Shown piece by piece: positions 27,365 through 35,298 of a DNA stretch of 64,000 nucleotides. A model generated the notes under the pieces. It was not told the origin of the DNA. It worked only from the letters and a program-made list of their open reading frames with translations, and made no database searches. Each line of letters starts with the position of its first letter. The first letter of the stretch is position 1. Made by a program: the position numbers and the translations under genes. This DNA is from Segatella copri (GTDB lineage Bacteria; Bacteroidota; Bacteroidia; Bacteroidales; Bacteroidaceae): the NCBI RefSeq assembly GCF_015074785.1, contig NZ_CP042464.1:2415001-2479000 (forward strand), in the 5' to 3' direction.

Positions 27365-28576
27365 TTATGCCAATCGCTTTTCCAGACGCTCGCGGATGGC
27401 AGCGATAAAGCCAGCTGAGTTTACAGCCTTAGCCTCAACACCTTCCATCAGGTTTACGAGATCCTTGGTAGCGATACCATCATTCAAAGTATCGAAACAT
27501 GCAGCCTCCAACTGGTCGCCAAAGTTCTGAAGTTCCTTGATGCCATCCAGTTCGCCACGCTTTCTCAACGCACCGCTCCATGCAAAGATGGTAGCCATAG
27601 GGTTGGTAGATGTATCTTCACCCTTCAGGTAGCGATAGTAGTGACGGGTTACGGTACCATGGGCTGCCTCATACTCATACTTGCCGTCAGGAGAAACCAA
27701 TACGGAAGTCATCATCGCCAGAGAACCGAAAGCTGTACTGAGCATATCGCTCATCACATCACCGTCATAGTTCTTGCAAGCCCAGATAAATCCGCCCTTG
27801 CTGCGGATAACACGGGCTACGGCATCATCAATCAATGTATAGAAATACTCGATACCGAGTTCTGCAAACTTCTCTTTATAGTCGCTCTCATATACTTCCT
27901 CAAAGATTTTACGGAACTGGGCATCATAAGTCTTAGAGATGGTATCCTTGGTAGCAAACCAGAGATCCTGCTTGGTATCAATGGCAAACTTGAAGCAGCT
28001 GTGAGCAAAGCTGCGGATACTCTTATCAGTATTGTGCATGCCCTGGATAACGCCAGCACCATCGAAAGAATGAATCTCAATCTCCTGCTTCTTGCCGCTC
28101 TTACCCTCGAATACGAGTTTGGCTGTACCTGGCTCATCAGCACGAAGTTCCACGCTCTTGTATACATCGCCGTAAGCATGACGGGCGATGGTAATAGGCT
28201 TCTCCCAGTTCTTTACACAAGGGTGGATGCTTGGGATGGTGATAGGAGCACGGAATACGGTACCGTCCATGATGCTACGGATAGTTCCATTAGGGCTCTT
28301 CCACATTTTGTGGAGCTTATACTCGTCCATACGCTGTGCATTAGGAGTGATAGTAGCACACTTCACAGCCACGCCATATTTCTTAGCCGCCTCAGCAGAG
28401 TCGATGGTTACCTGGTCATTGGTCTGGTCGCGATAAGGCAGACCGAGATCATAATACTCAGACTTCAAATCAACGAAAGGAAGAATCAGTTCGTCCTTAA
28501 TCATCTTCCAGAGAATTCTTGTCATCTCATCACCGTCCATCTCTACCAATGGAGTTGTCATCTTAATCTTTTCCAT
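27365..28576 (-). CDS. icd: NADP-dependent isocitrate dehydrogenase
   Basis: 403 residues. Converts isocitrate to 2-oxoglutarate and CO2 with NADP in the cytoplasm, feeding glutamate synthesis. Start [20 protein letters not shown] and internal [25 protein letters not shown] and [16 protein letters not shown] are those of the eukaryote-like (type II) enzyme. The substrate-binding SPNGT segment and the metal-binding aspartates are present. It is a single gene. Between it and the OmpA gene lies DNA with a copy of a short AATTTACAATGTACAATG sequence that often follows genes in this group of bacteria (28595-28620). Confidence 0.96.
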   Translation of the reverse strand: MEKIKMTTPLVEMDGDEMTRILWKMIKDELILPFVDLKSEYYDLGLPYRDQTNDQVTIDSAEAAKKYGVAVKCATITPNAQRMDEYKLHKMWKSPNGTIRSIMDGTVFRAPITIPSIHPCVKNWEKPITIARHAYGDVYKSVELRADEPGTAKLVFEGKSGKKQEIEIHSFDGAGVIQGMHNTDKSIRSFAHSCFKFAIDTKQDLWFATKDTISKTYDAQFRKIFEEVYESDYKEKFAELGIEYFYTLIDDAVARVIRSKGGFIWACKNYDGDVMSDMLSTAFGSLAMMTSVLVSPDGKYEYEAAHGTVTRHYYRYLKGEDTSTNPMATIFAWSGALRKRGELDGIKELQNFGDQLEAACFDTLNDGIATKDLVNLMEGVEAKAVNSAGFIAAIRERLEKRLA

Positions 28577-28774
28577 AACACAATATAATGTATAATTAAT
28601 AATTTACAATGTACAATGATCAGGGCAGCCAAGTGGCCCCTTGATATTTTGCCTGCAAAATTAATAAAAATAATCAAGAAAAGAAAGGAAATTAAGAATA
28701 ATTCTAGCAAAATGATAACAAAAAGCACTTTTTTACGTACTTAAAACATAAAACCTGTATATTTATACCTAAAA
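28577..28774 (-). promoter_or_regulatory. icd upstream region
   Basis: A minus-strand -7 TAATTTTG lies at 28656-28663; no convincing -33 TTTG is at 19-20 bases. The short AATTTACAATGTACAATG element lies between it and the start codon. Nothing else is evident. Confidence 0.4.
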
Positions 28775-28808
28775 AGGCATCAATGAGCCCGAAAACTCAT
28801 TGATGCCT
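28775..28808 (-). terminator. Terminator of the OmpA-family gene
   Basis: AGGCATCAATGAG/CTCATTGATGCCT, a perfect 13-bp stem with an 8-base loop, followed on the minus strand by TTTTT. Confidence 0.85.
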
Positions 28809-28859
28809 CTACTTATTTACTTTTTTACCCTTTTACCTTTTTACCTTTAAATAGCCTTT

Positions 28860-29714
28860 TTACTTCTCCTCTGGAGCCTTATCGATCAAGTCCATGAACT
28901 GGTCGAGCTTAGGAGTGATGATAATCTGAGTGCGGCGGTTGCGCTGCTTGCCTACCTCTGTATCGTTAGTTGTTACAGGGTTGTACTCACCACGGCCACC
29001 AGCAGTAAGGCGCTTAGGATTTACACCGAAGTGATCCTGCAAGTACTGAACAACAGAAGCTGCACGGAGAGCAGAGAGGTCCCAGTTGTTGCGGATATTC
29101 TTCATCTTGGCACTTGTAGTGCTTACTGGTACGTTATCGGTATTACCCTCTACGAGCACATCGTAATCCTTGTAGTCTGTGATGATCTTAGCAATCTTGC
29201 TCAATGTTTCCTGAGCACGGCTGTTCACCTCATAGCTACCACTCTGATAGAGCATATTGTCAGCCAGAGAAATGTAAACTACACCCTTCAGAACCTGAAC
29301 ATCAACCTCCTTCATCTCTTCCTTGCTCAAAGAGCGGGTCAGGTTGTTGGTAAGAACCATGTTGAGCGAATCGCTCTTGCTCTTTACCTCAACCAGGTGG
29401 CGGATATACTGGTTACTCTCGTTGATCTGGTCAACGAGTTTCTCAATGCTCACGTTGTTCTGGCTTGCATTGTTCAAACTCTTGTCAAGCGAGTTCTGCA
29501 ACTTAGCGTAATCGCTCTTTGCAGTAGCGAGCTGCTCCTGGGCAGCAGCCAGACTAGCCTCTGTAGCTGCCAGCTTTTCCTTGGTAGCCTGATAGTTGCT
29601 TGACAATTCCTTATTCTCATTCTGGCAATTCTGAAGATCCTTCTTACTTGCACAGCTTGTAGCCATCAGAGCTACAGCCATCATTGCCATTACCATTAAC
29701 TTTGTCTGTTTCAT
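28860..29714 (-). CDS. OmpA-family peptidoglycan-binding lipoprotein
   Basis: 284 residues. Signal peptide with lipobox MATSCASKKDLQN; the residues after cysteine are basic, not acidic, so it probably stays on the periplasmic face. Residues 25-110 form a long coiled coil rich in A, K and Q. The OmpA-like domain is at about 150-270, with the peptidoglycan-contact residues in EGNTDNVPVST and LSALRAASVVQYL and the GKQRNRRTQI signature. It probably links the outer membrane to the cell wall. A promoter lies at 29878-29908, giving a leader of about 160 nt. Confidence 0.93.
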   Translation of the reverse strand: MKQTKLMVMAMMAVALMATSCASKKDLQNCQNENKELSSNYQATKEKLAATEASLAAAQEQLATAKSDYAKLQNSLDKSLNNASQNNVSIEKLVDQINESNQYIRHLVEVKSKSDSLNMVLTNNLTRSLSKEEMKEVDVQVLKGVVYISLADNMLYQSGSYEVNSRAQETLSKIAKIITDYKDYDVLVEGNTDNVPVSTTSAKMKNIRNNWDLSALRAASVVQYLQDHFGVNPKRLTAGGRGEYNPVTTNDTEVGKQRNRRTQIIITPKLDQFMDLIDKAPEEK

Positions 29715-29877
29715 ATTCTTTCTAATTTAAATTTTCTTGTTATTATTAATTGATTATAGTATATCTTAACGTCGCTTTCTACTTCCTTTTATATTAGAGT
29801 TCTCCCGGCTTTTATCCGTTATCCGGAAGCTTCTACATTTTAGGGCATTATAGAAGCTGATTCACTTCTTTCACTTG

Positions 29878-29908
29878 CAAAGTTACAGATAAGACTCGAA
29901 TAAACAAC
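29878..29908 (-). promoter_or_regulatory. Promoter of the OmpA-family gene
   Basis: Minus strand GTTG (29905-29908), 19-base spacer, TAACTTTG (29878-29885). The DNA from here to the purL promoter (29909-30079) is AT-rich with no gene. Confidence 0.6.
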
Positions 29909-30079
29909 ATTTGTCAAATGCATTTAGACATTTTTAACCTCTAAATCTTTATTTATCACCTTTTTAACCAAAAAAGGCAACAGAAAGCACTTTTCTTATA
30001 GCTAAACCGTCAAATGTAGCCTCTCAAGGTAAGAATAGCCCAAATCTCAACAAAAAAAACATAAAAAACAGTGTTTTAT

Positions 30080-30110
30080 TTTGTAGTGTCTTGAAATTGC
30101 ACTATCTTTG
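30080..30110 (+). promoter_or_regulatory. purL promoter
   Basis: TTTG (30080-30083), exactly 19 bases, TATCTTTG (30103-30110): full consensus, with a leader of about 40 nt. I see no purine riboswitch fold in the leader. Confidence 0.8.
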
Positions 30111-30156
30111 CACTCGAAAAGAAATAAATACATTAATAATATAAAAGAAAGCAAGT

Positions 30157-33100
30157 ATGATTCTTTTTTTTAGAACTCCATCTAAGAGTGTGATTGCGAC
30201 CGAGATTGACCACAAACCATCTCAGGACGAAATCAATGAACTTTGTTGGCTTTATGGTGATGCGACTTTAGAGGACGCCCAGCAGTTGCAGGGCTTCTAT
30301 GTCGGCCCACGCCGTGAAATGATTACTCCTTGGAGTACGAATGCCGTTGAGATTACTCAGAACATGAGTCTTGACGGCATTTCGCGTATCGAGGAGTACT
30401 TCCCTGTGGATAGCGAGGACGCTGAGCACGACCCTATGCTCCAGCGTATGTACAACGGTATCGGACAGGATGTGTTCACCGTGAACCACGAGCCAGAACC
30501 TATCAAGTACGTCGATGACCTCGAGAAGTATAACGAGGAAGAGGGTCTTGCCCTCAGCGAGGACGAAATGGCTTATCTCCACAAGCTGGAGAAAGAGAAC
30601 GGACGCCCTCTCACCGACAGCGAAATCTTCGGTTTCGCACAGATCAACTCAGAGCACTGCCGCCACAAGATCTTCGGCGGCCAGTTTATCATCGACGGTA
30701 AGGAGATGGAGTCTTCTCTCTTCAGCATGATCAAGAAGACCACCAACGAGAATCCTAATAAGATCCTCTCTGCTTACAAGGACAACGTGGCTTTCTCTCA
30801 GGGTCCTGTTATCGAGCAGTTTGCTCCAGCCGATCAGACTACAAGCGATTTCTTCCAGGTGAAGGATATCGAGAGTGTTATCTCTCTGAAGGCTGAGACC
30901 CACAACTTCCCTACTACTGTAGAGCCTTTCAATGGTGCTGCTACCGGTACGGGTGGTGAAATCCGCGACCGTATGGGTGGTGGTGTAGGTTCATGGCCTA
31001 TCGCAGGTACAGCCTGCTACATGACTGCTTATCCTCGCCTGAAGGATGACAACGGCAAGAGCGACGCAGAGCGCGACTGGGAAGATATCATGCCAGTACG
31101 TAAGTGGCTCTATCAGACTCCTGAGCAGATTCTGATTAAGGCTTCCAACGGTGCATCAGACTTCGGTAACAAGTTCGGTCAGCCTCTCATCACCGGTTCT
31201 GTGCTTACATTCGAGCATGAGGAGAATGGTGAGAAGTATGCATACGATAAGGTAATCATGCTTGCTGGTGGTGTAGGCTACGGCAAGAAGCGTGACTATA
31301 AGAAGGGTGAGCCACAGAAGGGCAACAAGGTTGTCGTAGTAGGTGGTGATAACTATCGCATCGGTCTTGGTGGTGGTTCTGTTTCTTCTGTAGATACAGG
31401 CCGTTACAGCAATGGTATCGAGTTGAACGCTGTTCAGCGTGCCAACCCTGAGATGCAGAAGCGCGCTTACAACCTGGTTCGTGCACTCGTTGAGAACGAT
31501 GAGAACCCAGTAGTCAGCATCCACGACCATGGTTCAGCCGGTCACTTGAACTGTCTCTCTGAGTTGGTAGAAGAGTGCGGTGGCGAAATCGATATGTCTA
31601 AGTTGCCTATCGGCGACAAGACTTTGAGCGCCAAGGAAATCATCGCCAACGAGAGCCAGGAGCGCATGGGCTTGCTCATCGACGAGAAGTATATCAGCGA
31701 GGTTCAGAAGATTGCCGACCGTGAGCGTGCTCCAATGTACGTGGTTGGTGAGACCACAGGCGATGCTCACTTCAGCTTCAAGCAGGCTGACGGCGTGAAG
31801 CCATTCGACCTCGATGTAGCTCAGATGTTCGGTCATACTCCTAAGACTGTGATGGTAGATGAGACCGTAGAGCGCAAATATGAAGATGTAACTTATTCTG
31901 CAGATAACCTCGACAAGTACTTGCAGCGTGTTCTCCAGATGGAGGCTGTGGCTTGTAAGGACTGGTTGACCAACAAGGTAGACCGTTCCGTAACAGGTAA
32001 GATTGCCCGTCAGCAGGGTCAGGGTCAGATTCAGTTGCCACTCTCAGACTGTGGTGTCGTAGCACTCGACTACCGTGGCGAGAAGGGTATCGTAACAGCA
32101 ATGGGTCATGCTCCTCAGGCTGGTCTTGCCGATCCTAAGGCAGGTTCAGTACTCTCTGTAGCAGAGTCATTGACTAATATCGTATGGGCTCCATTGGCAG
32201 ATGGCATGGACAGTATCAGCCTCTCAGCCAACTGGATGTGGCCTTGCCGCAGTCAGAAGGGTGAGGATGCCCGTTTGTACGAGGGTGTGAAGGCTTTGTC
32301 AGACTTCTGCTGCGCCATCCACGTAAACGTACCAACAGGTAAGGACTCTCTCTCTTTGACCCAGCAGTATCCTAACGGCGAGAAGATCATCGCTCCGGGT
32401 ACCGTTATCGTCAGTGCTGGTGGTGAGGTTTCAGATGTCAAGAAGGTGGTTAGCCCAGTTCTCGTTAACGACAAGAACTCTAGCCTCTACCATATCGACT
32501 TCAGTTTCGACGAGCAGCGTCTCGGTGGTTCTGCTTTCGCTCAGAGTCTGGGCAAGGTGGGCAGCGATGTTCCTACCGTCAAGAACCCAGAGTACTTCGT
32601 TGACTGCTTCAACGCTGTACAGGAACTCATCAACCGCGGCTGGGTAATGGCTGGTCACGATATCAGTGCCGGTGGTTTGATTACAACTCTCCTCGAAATG
32701 ACATTCGCCAACGTAGAGGGCGGTATGAAGATCAACCTCCACGACATCGCAGATGCCGACATCATCAAGACTCTCTTCGCAGAGAACCCAGGTGTTGTCA
32801 TCCAGGTAAGCGATGCTCACAAGGATGAGTTGAAGGCATTCTTCGATGAGAACGGTATCGGTTATGCCAAGATTGGTTATCCTGCTCCTGAACTCCGCAA
32901 GATTATCATCAAGAAGGAAGGCTTCGAGCACGAGTTCGATATCGATGCATTGCGTGACGACTGGTATAAGACATCTTACCTCCTCGACCGCAAGCAGAGT
33001 ATGAACGGTATGGCTAAGAAGCGTTACACCAACTATAAGAAGCAGCCTATCGAGATGAACTTCGGCTACGGCTTCAAGGGAACCCTTGCCAGCTACAGCC

Positions 33101-33888
33101 TCGACGCTAACCGTCGCAAGCCATCTGGCATCAAGGCAGCTATCATCCGTGAGAAGGGTACCAATGGTGAGCGTGAGATGGCATACTCTATGTATCTCGC
33201 CGGCTTCGATGTAAAGGATGTGATGATGACCGACTTGATTTCTGGTCGTGAGACTCTGGAAGATGTGAACTTCATCGTATTCTGCGGTGGTTTCTCTAAC
33301 TCCGATGTTCTCGGTTCTGCCAAGGGTTGGGCTGGTGCATTCCTCTACAATCCTAAGGCTAAAGAGGCACTCGATAAGTTCTATGCCCGTGAGGATACCC
33401 TTTCACTCGGTATCTGCAACGGTTGCCAGCTGATGGTTGAGTTGAACCTCATCAATCCTGAGCACAAGCATCGTTCACACCTCTGCCACAACACATCCAA
33501 GAAGTTCGAGAGCACATTCCTCGGTTTGACCATTCCTCAGAACGACAGTGTGATGTTCGGTAGCCTGAGCGGTGATAAGCTCGGTATCTGGGTAGCTCAC
33601 GGCGAGGGTCGTTTCTACTTGCCAGAGCCAGAGGATCACTACAACATCATTGCGAAGTACAACTACGCTGAGTATCCAGGTAATCCTAACGGCAGTGACT
33701 ACAATGTAGCAGGTATCTGCTCTGCAGATGGTCGCCACTTGGCTATGATGCCACACTTGGAGCGTGCCATCTTCCCATGGCAGAACGCCTGGTATCCAGC
33801 AGACCGCCGCAACGACGAGGTAACTCCTTGGATTGAGGCATTTGTCAATGCACGTCAGTGGATTGAAGAAAGAGCTTTGAAAAAGTAA
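30157..33888 (+). CDS. purL: Phosphoribosylformylglycinamidine synthase (large, single-chain)
   Basis: 1,243 residues. Fourth step of purine synthesis: FGAR + glutamine + ATP to FGAM. All parts of the large form are fused: PurS-like N-terminus, linker, two AIRS-type ATP-binding halves (around 180-600 and 610-960, with ETHNFPTTVEPFNGAATGTG and HDHGSAGHLNCLSELV), and a C-terminal glutaminase with nucleophile C1087 in GICNGCQLM and the HGEGRF histidine segment. Start MILFFRTPSKS follows a consensus promoter. It is followed 27 bp later by a chromate transporter gene. Confidence 0.97.
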   Translation: MILFFRTPSKSVIATEIDHKPSQDEINELCWLYGDATLEDAQQLQGFYVGPRREMITPWSTNAVEITQNMSLDGISRIEEYFPVDSEDAEHDPMLQRMYNGIGQDVFTVNHEPEPIKYVDDLEKYNEEEGLALSEDEMAYLHKLEKENGRPLTDSEIFGFAQINSEHCRHKIFGGQFIIDGKEMESSLFSMIKKTTNENPNKILSAYKDNVAFSQGPVIEQFAPADQTTSDFFQVKDIESVISLKAETHNFPTTVEPFNGAATGTGGEIRDRMGGGVGSWPIAGTACYMTAYPRLKDDNGKSDAERDWEDIMPVRKWLYQTPEQILIKASNGASDFGNKFGQPLITGSVLTFEHEENGEKYAYDKVIMLAGGVGYGKKRDYKKGEPQKGNKVVVVGGDNYRIGLGGGSVSSVDTGRYSNGIELNAVQRANPEMQKRAYNLVRALVENDENPVVSIHDHGSAGHLNCLSELVEECGGEIDMSKLPIGDKTLSAKEIIANESQERMGLLIDEKYISEVQKIADRERAPMYVVGETTGDAHFSFKQADGVKPFDLDVAQMFGHTPKTVMVDETVERKYEDVTYSADNLDKYLQRVLQMEAVACKDWLTNKVDRSVTGKIARQQGQGQIQLPLSDCGVVALDYRGEKGIVTAMGHAPQAGLADPKAGSVLSVAESLTNIVWAPLADGMDSISLSANWMWPCRSQKGEDARLYEGVKALSDFCCAIHVNVPTGKDSLSLTQQYPNGEKIIAPGTVIVSAGGEVSDVKKVVSPVLVNDKNSSLYHIDFSFDEQRLGGSAFAQSLGKVGSDVPTVKNPEYFVDCFNAVQELINRGWVMAGHDISAGGLITTLLEMTFANVEGGMKINLHDIADADIIKTLFAENPGVVIQVSDAHKDELKAFFDENGIGYAKIGYPAPELRKIIIKKEGFEHEFDIDALRDDWYKTSYLLDRKQSMNGMAKKRYTNYKKQPIEMNFGYGFKGTLASYSLDANRRKPSGIKAAIIREKGTNGEREMAYSMYLAGFDVKDVMMTDLISGRETLEDVNFIVFCGGFSNSDVLGSAKGWAGAFLYNPKAKEALDKFYAREDTLSLGICNGCQLMVELNLINPEHKHRSHLCHNTSKKFESTFLGLTIPQNDSVMFGSLSGDKLGIWVAHGEGRFYLPEPEDHYNIIAKYNYAEYPGNPNGSDYNVAGICSADGRHLAMMPHLERAIFPWQNAWYPADRRNDEVTPWIEAFVNARQWIEERALKK

Positions 33889-33915
33889 AAAGGTAAAAAA
33901 GTAAGAAGGTAAAAA
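33889..33915. repeat. Low-complexity GGTAAAAAAGTAA spacer
   Basis: The spacer after purL is built of AAAAGGTAAAAAAGTAAGAA-type sequence. The same sequence fills the gap at 34468-34506 and, on the other strand, 28815-28856 after the OmpA gene. Confidence 0.6.
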
Positions 33916-34467
33916 ATGAATAATAGCGTAAGTTATCTTACATTATTCAAAACATTTTTGAAGATTGGCATAGTCACCTTTGGTGGTGGCTATGCCATGA
34001 TTCCTATTATAGAATCCGAAGTCGTCGACAAGCATCATTGGATGACGAAGGAGGAATTCTTGGATGCCATTGCTACTACCCAGGTTTGTCCGGGAGCCTT
34101 GGCCATCAACATGAGTTCCCTGCTCGGATATAAGTTGGCAAAGACACCGGGAGCCATCGTCTGCACCCTCGGCGCTTCGTTGCCATCATTTCTTATTATC
34201 TTGGCGATAGCCATGTTTTTCCATCAGTTTGAAGACAACAAGGTTGTTGCTGCCATGTTTGCAGGCATCCGTCCTGCCGTCGTGGCATTGATAGCCGTAC
34301 CTACATTCTCGCTTGCCAAGAGTGCCGGTATTTCGCTTGTCAACTGCTGGATTCCTATTCTATCCGCCCTTCTGATCTGGCTTTTGGGCGTCAACCCAAT
34401 CTGGGTGATTATCGCAGCTGCCGTAGGTGGCTACATCTATGGACAGTTTATCCAGCCAACGGAATAA
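33916..34467 (+). CDS. Chromate transporter-family protein, first half
   Basis: 183 residues with about five membrane segments and the CHR signatures FGGGYAMIPIIESEVV near the N-terminus and PGALAINMSSLLGYK around residue 65. In many bacteria the CHR transporter is split into two short proteins of this size that probably pair; the second gene begins 53 bp downstream. Family members export chromate in some organisms, but most short-chain members have no tested substrate. Spacers before and after consist of low-complexity GGTAAAAAAG repeats. Confidence 0.85.
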   Translation: MNNSVSYLTLFKTFLKIGIVTFGGGYAMIPIIESEVVDKHHWMTKEEFLDAIATTQVCPGALAINMSSLLGYKLAKTPGAIVCTLGASLPSFLIILAIAMFFHQFEDNKVVAAMFAGIRPAVVALIAVPTFSLAKSAGISLVNCWIPILSALLIWLLGVNPIWVIIAAAVGGYIYGQFIQPTE

Positions 34468-34520
34468 AGGTAAAAGGGTAAAAAAGTAAAAAGGTAAAAA
34501 AGTAAATCGCTTAAAACATA

Positions 34521-35096
34521 ATGATGATATTTTTTCAGCTTTTCATCGTATTCATTCAGATAGGCATCTTCGGATTCGGAGGTGGCTATTCCATGATATC
34601 CCTGATTCAGGGACAGGTTGTTACGCAGTATCATTGGATGACGATGCAAGAGTTTACCGATGTGGTTGCCATCTCTCAGATGACACCGGGACCTATCGGT
34701 ATCAACACCGCTACCTATTGTGGCTATACAGCTGTCCATAATGCCGGCATGAGTGGCATGATGGCAGTACTCGGAAGTGCCATGGCGACCTTTGCCTTGG
34801 TTCTCCCATCCTTGGTTTTGATGATTCTTATCAGCAAGATGCTGTACAAGTATATGAACACCACAGCCATCCAGAGCATCTTCATCGGTCTTCGCCCAGC
34901 CATTGTTGGCTTGGTGGGAGCCGCAGCCTTGCTTCTGATGAACGGAGAGAACTTCTCTACGCCAGCCAATCCCTGGCATTTCTACATCTCCATCGCCCTC
35001 TTCTTTGCCACCTTTATCGGCGTGAAGGTGATGAAGATCAATCCTATCCGCATGATTCTCTATTCGGCTTTTGCGGGACTGGTATTACTATATTAA
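34521..35096 (+). CDS. Chromate transporter-family protein, second half
   Basis: 191 residues, five or six membrane segments. It carries the same two signatures in slightly different form, FGGGYSMISLIQGQVV and TPGPIGINTATYCGY, and is clearly homologous to the gene before it, so the pair arose by duplication. They probably form a heterodimer in the inner membrane. A perfect terminator follows at 35124. Confidence 0.85.
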   Translation: MMIFFQLFIVFIQIGIFGFGGGYSMISLIQGQVVTQYHWMTMQEFTDVVAISQMTPGPIGINTATYCGYTAVHNAGMSGMMAVLGSAMATFALVLPSLVLMILISKMLYKYMNTTAIQSIFIGLRPAIVGLVGAAALLLMNGENFSTPANPWHFYISIALFFATFIGVKVMKINPIRMILYSAFAGLVLLY

Positions 35097-35123
35097 AACC
35101 GATTTTATTTACCAACAATAAAC

Positions 35124-35157
35124 AAAAGGTGGATTTTCATCAGAAAATCCACCTTTT
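35124..35157 (+). terminator. Terminator of the chromate transporter pair
   Basis: AAAAGGTGGATTTT / GAAAATCCACCTTTT stem. The rest of the gap to 35299 has a possible -7 TACTTTTG at 35203-35210 but no clear -33 box. Confidence 0.75.
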
Positions 35158-35298
35158 ACACTATAATTCGCTTTTTGTCCACCTCTTCTTTGTGTTTTTT
35201 GTGTACTTTTGCAACTGTGTATTAATAGCGGCATGAATTCAGGCTTAGCTTGGTTTCATGCCAACCAACAAGTAAACAAACAAACCTAAGAATAAGAA

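Noticed and set aside
27641..28588. 315-codon open frame opposite icd
   Set aside because: Antisense shadow of icd; no domain and no promoter.
30111..30156. Purine riboswitch in the purL leader
   Set aside because: The leader is only about 40 nt and shows no paired helices or conserved loop bases.
33916..35096. Chromate resistance function
   Set aside because: The family assignment is sound, but short-chain members in gut anaerobes have no proven chromate transport.
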